Source of the DNA: Cristatella mucedo
Taxonomy: Eukaryota; Bryozoa; Phylactolaemata; Cristatellidae
Direction: 5' to 3'
NCBI GenBank assembly: GCA_009760855.2
Contig: WPIO01000134.1
Location: 922,001 to 986,000, forward strand
Length of the DNA stretch: 64,000 nt
The notes beneath the pieces were generated by a model. It was not told the origin of the DNA. It was given only the letters and a program-made list of their open reading frames with translations, and searched no databases. Below, piece by piece: positions 59,751-64,000 of this stretch. Both the position numbers and the translations under genes were made by a program. Numbering within the stretch: the first letter of the stretch is position 1; each line of letters begins with the position of its first letter.

Positions 59751-59969
59751 GTAAGTAGTGCTAGTGCTCGGCTCGTGCAGCCGCCTTGCAGCCTCGCGCG
59801 TGCCTGCCGCTGCCGTTCGACTCTGCGCGAAGCTCGCGGCCTCAGCTGACCTCGAAGTAGGATGCGTTAAAAAAGAAACCGCCGTCTGGTCTAGGGATTG
59901 GATGCCTGCTAGCCGCAGAGCACCGAGCTGAAAGTGCCTCACTGCCGCTGTATCGAGGATCGACCCATT

Positions 59970-60300
59970 ACTTAATAATGATAATAGTAATAATAATACT
60001 TTTGTCTAGCAGCCTCATTGGAGAGAGCTGAATCTCTATCTAGGTACTTCACAGATGCTTGCAGCATAGAAAGTATTACCATTTGATTGGCGGTAATATC
60101 TGCAAGCAGCAGGCACAGTGAAAGCAGGAAAGCAGTGCAAATGAAGGACGACTCGCGAAGACCAACTAAATGCTGCAATACTCGATTTTGCTTGGTGAAT
60201 GTGCTAACTCGAAATCTGCCCGACGTCGACCGCTCTCAGTGTTTCCGAAGAGACTTAAACAATAAGCTGACAGCTTTTCAAAAACACCCCACCCGGATGT
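59970..60300 (-). mobile_element. LINE L-A 3' tail in annexin intron
   Basis: An (AAT)n run, 'agctgaatctctatctagg' and 'accaactaaatgctgc' match the L-A 3' region, diverged. It lies after the last annexin exon seen. Confidence 0.5.
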
Positions 60301-61384
60301 AAGCCTCACAACCTACTTTGCTACTTAAAGTGCAGCACTGAATAACCACTGGCTGCACGTTCGTATCCTATCGGACGTTAGAATGCTTCCACGCTTGTCG
60401 CACAGCGCAGATTGAGGCTCGTGTCGCGCTATTTTAGTTTTGCTGGGTGTATGCATTCGAGCTTGCTTGCAATGCTGTGGAAGCATGCGTCCACCATACG
60501 TGTCTGGCAATCCGGTGCTGGTGTGCCAGCATTATACGTGCCTTAGTTTGATGTCAGTTACCTTCGCCTAGTGTGGCTCATCATTTTATGTCGAAGTTTT
60601 GGCTATGCTTTATGTTATCCCAGCTCTTTGCTTACACTATGTAACATAATTTTATTTCTGTGTTTCTAGGGCTATTTCGTAATTGCTTATACCTCAAAGT
60701 ATAGAAATGGCCACTGTTCCCGACAGACTCGGCTTTCATGCCTAGGACGATAGCGATACGTTTGAAGTTTACCCATTTCCAATGAGAAAACGTGTCTCTT
60801 GGTTCACATTGTGTCAGATAAACAAAATGAATAAAAAGTATCACACATTTTCGCACTTATGTCAAACCAAAAGAGATACAAAAGATTTAGAATAGCACTT
60901 TTTGAGATTTACGATTAGACTGTTAGTCGCTTTCACGAATCAGCCTTCCAATGCCTCCCATCACGTTCTCATTATACTCTCATTGGTAGTTGGATTAAGT
61001 CCTGATGTAAGTGCTCGTCTTGCTCATCCGAGTTCTAGGCCTGCGTTCTTCTTGTATTTTATTTTTAAAGATGAGCATCAAGGATACGGGCTTTGCAGGC
61101 CATTCTACAGCTCAGAGTCCTTCACCCTAATCCAATCAGCTCCACATCCAGAGCTACTGCATAAAATGGCCCCGGCTCCCAAAAGGTCCGAATCTGGTAT
61201 AAAAAAAAAACGTTAGTGCAACCTACTGCAATCATGCACGGTATACAAAGTAAGCCTACGTAAAAATGTAAGTACAGTTTCAGTACATTCATAAGTTTGT
61301 AGTGCTAAAATGAAGTTGCCCAGCCACGATTAGCAATCACCATCTGAGCCGCTCAGACATAAAGCAAACTTAGCGTTAGACAAG

Positions 61385-61595
61385 CATCATGTCATCTATG
61401 CTACTCACTACCTCAACTGCTCTCCTAACTCTGCTATGCTTCCCACTTTCTCTTTGTTGCGTGAGACGAAGTCTGTTGGCTACCGAATGCGTACCGAAAG
61501 CCGCTTAGGCTGTGAGTGCGCTATACAAAACTCTCCTGCGTAACACCCACATGGTCTTTATGACTTTGTGGAGTTACTGACGGAGATACATACAT
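61385..61595 (+). mobile_element. Repeat family B fragment, opposite orientation
   Basis: The complement of 12480-12660 with few changes ('cgaatgcgtaccgaaagccg', 'actttgtggagttactgacg'). Here the L-A tail is absent after the 'acatacatac' end. Confidence 0.6.
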
Positions 61596-62704
61596 ACCTG
61601 TACTCTGAGTATGTTCTATGTGATTTAAGGCCGGATATTGGCATGGCCATGCTATTAGCATAATGGGCCGTTAACCAAAATCCACAACGTTGCTTGAGCT
61701 TGCTTGGCCCGATGGTTTAGGTCATCAGTCTGTTAGAAAATGAATTATCTTTACTAAATCTCAAATTCACTAGCTACTGCAACGTTCTCGAGCTGGTCTG
61801 AATAAATAACTTTCGACGTGAAGCCAGGCATCTCTGATGCAGAATACCTAGCTCATTGAAACAGAAACATCCTCAGTCTTGTCAGAAACATCCACGATCT
61901 TGTTTGCTGCCAAATTTGACCATCTTCTGAAGGCAGCTATCTTTGAAACCGTCGTTGGAGTGATAATGCACACACGCATTGCAGACATTTTTAGTTTCCA
62001 AAAATGGTGGAATTACTCGTGTCGCTCCGTACGGCTTTGCCCCAGTTTTCACAGGTCCAATGAATTCTTATCTTAGCCTACTGCTAACGAGCCGGGCTGT
62101 GCTTGACTTGACAGATAGCGGCTCCTTTTTGGAAATTCATGCAAATCATACTCTTACCAACTAGTTTCTCAGTCGCAGCTTGCTGGCTTTGAGTGTGAAT
62201 CATCGCACAACGAAGCCTCACAGCTGTGCTCTTGGTCTTTATCGTCTATCCTCATCTTTGTCGGTCCTTGCCAATGTAGTGGCGCATGGACAGCCGGGTC
62301 TCAGATTATATACGGTTATATATTCAGTGTTATATAAGGTACCGGTGGTAGCCGTCTTCTTCAGGTTCTGCCTCACCTTAGTCTTACTAATTCGCAATTC
62401 TTTGACGGTTGCAACCTTGCTAAGTTCCTTTTGGTACATCACCCACAAGAGACCCTTAGTAAAGGCAGTCTTGGCATGCCGACTGGTGATTGTGAGAGGT
62501 ATGAAAACGAGAATAGTTGCTCGGCTGTAGCTTTTGTATCACTTCTCTCACATAAATACCGCCAAACACAAGCAATCCAGTCGTTTTCAAATTGTCATAC
62601 AATCTGGAGAGTCCTCCATTGGAAGATGAATTTAATAAGTCAGACAAATTTTTGTTATTTCTTGATTTCGTACACTAGTTAATGAAACCACTGGCAATAT
62701 AATA

Positions 62705-63005
62705 TTGCCATAATAATAATAATAATAATACACTTGATAAAGCGCCATCAGAGAACGCAATCTCTTTCTAGGTGCTTTACATTTTCTGCAAAGGAAACAC
62801 GATCGAATGGTGAGTGGTATCATGCTTGATAAACAACATCTATAACATGGTTAAGGGTGACGTGCACTGGGTCAGCATGCAAGTGTGGTTAGTGGCAGCA
62901 TACACATTGTCAGCACACATAAGCACACAAAGGACGAATCACGGGGACCCACTAAATGCTGTCATAAATAAGTGCGTTTTTAATTTATTTTTAAATGTGA
63001 CTATT
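62705..63005 (-). mobile_element. LINE L-A 3' tail
   Basis: 'taataataataatacacttg', 'aagcgccatcagagaacgc' and 'acccactaaatgctgtc' closely match 46700-46990. Confidence 0.7.
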
Positions 63006-64000
63006 GGACTCATTCGTTCTTGGTGCTTCGGTTTAATGGTTCACGGTCTAGTGTCAACCAGTCATTCTAAACAGGAGTGCTTTTTCCTGATCCCCGGCGG
63101 CATGCTGAAATATGCCGTGTAGACCTTACTCATTTTAGCATGTGCTTCGACGTAGTACTTTTTAGCCCTTATTTAGATAAAATTGGCTGTCGCCATAACA
63201 AAATGAGCATGTTTTATGCTTGCAGTCTCCTGATGCCGTCTCCGGAAAATACTTGTGTTTATCCACCTAAACAGCTGGAACTAAACAGAAGTATTGGGCT
63301 GAAAGCTTCTGTATTTCTATTAAAATTCCTAGAAAGTTCTACTAAGGAAAGTATTAGTGATTCAGATGTATTAATGTGTCGAATAACTTAACGATACCAT
63401 TACTCAATTACTACCTCTAGTGATCAACAATAAAGATAGGTTTGCCAATGACTAGACAAGTTGTTTTTGTTAGATGAGTTTGATATCGCTATGGTTTAGT
63501 ATTGAGGGCAGCATGTACCCGTAAATATCGCAGATAGACACTATTCAGTTGAAAATTAATGACCGTGCATATGAGCATCTAGCTTCGCAAAGGCTAAGCC
63601 GAAACGACTTCACTACCGGTATGCCATGCTTAAGACTATCCAGGTCAGGCAATTTAATTTGTCCTGTCCATTGAGGTAATCTGTGCTGCGTTTACATGTG
63701 AAATTAAATAACGGGTCTTATCAAAAGCCTGATCGTGATTAATTTATAATTCGACACTCATGCCAACGTTTAGCTCTAAATATAGGAGTTCTACTTGTAG
63801 CTACATATGCAAATTAGTAACAGCTGATATTTTTTACTTAGCAGCACTTATTTATACCATCGAAGTAGTACTATGAATATCACAATAGGCACAACGTAAG
63901 CTTGTCGCCAGCGACTACCAGACGTGTACTCACTCCGGTTGATTATGAACGTAAAATTATAACAAAAAAAAAATATTTTGACAACCCTAAAACGTTTGGT

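Larger units (their letters stand above)
59751..64000 (+). other. Presumed large annexin intron with repeats
   Basis: After donor 59751 no annexin repeat 3/4 sequence is seen to the window end. It contains LINE tails (59970, 62705) and repeat B (61385). Short frames around 60900-61216 and 61880-62680 look random. Confidence 0.4.

Overview
This is nuclear DNA from a metazoan, most likely a marine invertebrate and possibly a sponge; the sequence alone does not settle the lineage. Evidence for this is an intron-rich annexin gene with GT-AG junctions, many CR1/L2-like LINE fragments, tRNA-derived SINEs with box-B motifs, long dinucleotide microsatellites and two degraded Maverick/Polinton-type elements. 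Nothing prokaryotic is present. Most of the window is repeats, and one host gene is clearly readable.

The host gene is an annexin of the A7/A11 type on the + strand (52437-59750, running past the last exon seen). Eleven exons join in phase into 556 codons: a Ser/Asp/Lys start, a His/Gly exon, a Gly-Tyr-Pro repeat exon, a Pro/Gln-rich exon, then annexin repeats 1, 2 and half of 3. Its 5' part (introns plus three small exons) is present three times: copy 1 (1-1770 and 8215-10950, split by about 6.4 kb of inserted repeats), copy 2 (30701-37150) and copy 3 (51792-55165, the one attached to the annexin core). Copies 1 and 2 share a SINE-bearing stretch that copy 3 lacks.

Copy 2 lies between two AT-rich Polinton-like elements that point away from each other. 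The left one (about 24525-30700) runs on the - strand from a truncated polB out to an HNH-AP2 endonuclease gene; the right one (about 37380-46668) runs polB, acidic ORF, small ORFs and structural-like ORFs on +, then a fibre-like gene and an AP2 remnant on -. Both have the same order of homologous genes but are strongly diverged, and both carry in-frame stops and frameshifts. I recognise no capsid, integrase, packaging ATPase or protease gene in either.

The remainder (4-7 kb, 12-13 kb, 17-23 kb, 46.7-49 kb, 51.5 kb, 60-63 kb) holds LINE fragments, SINEs that share the LINE 3' tail, a degenerate satellite of about 170 bp, minisatellites, and a CpG-rich stretch (about 12.9-16.3 kb) with one doubtful - strand reading frame.
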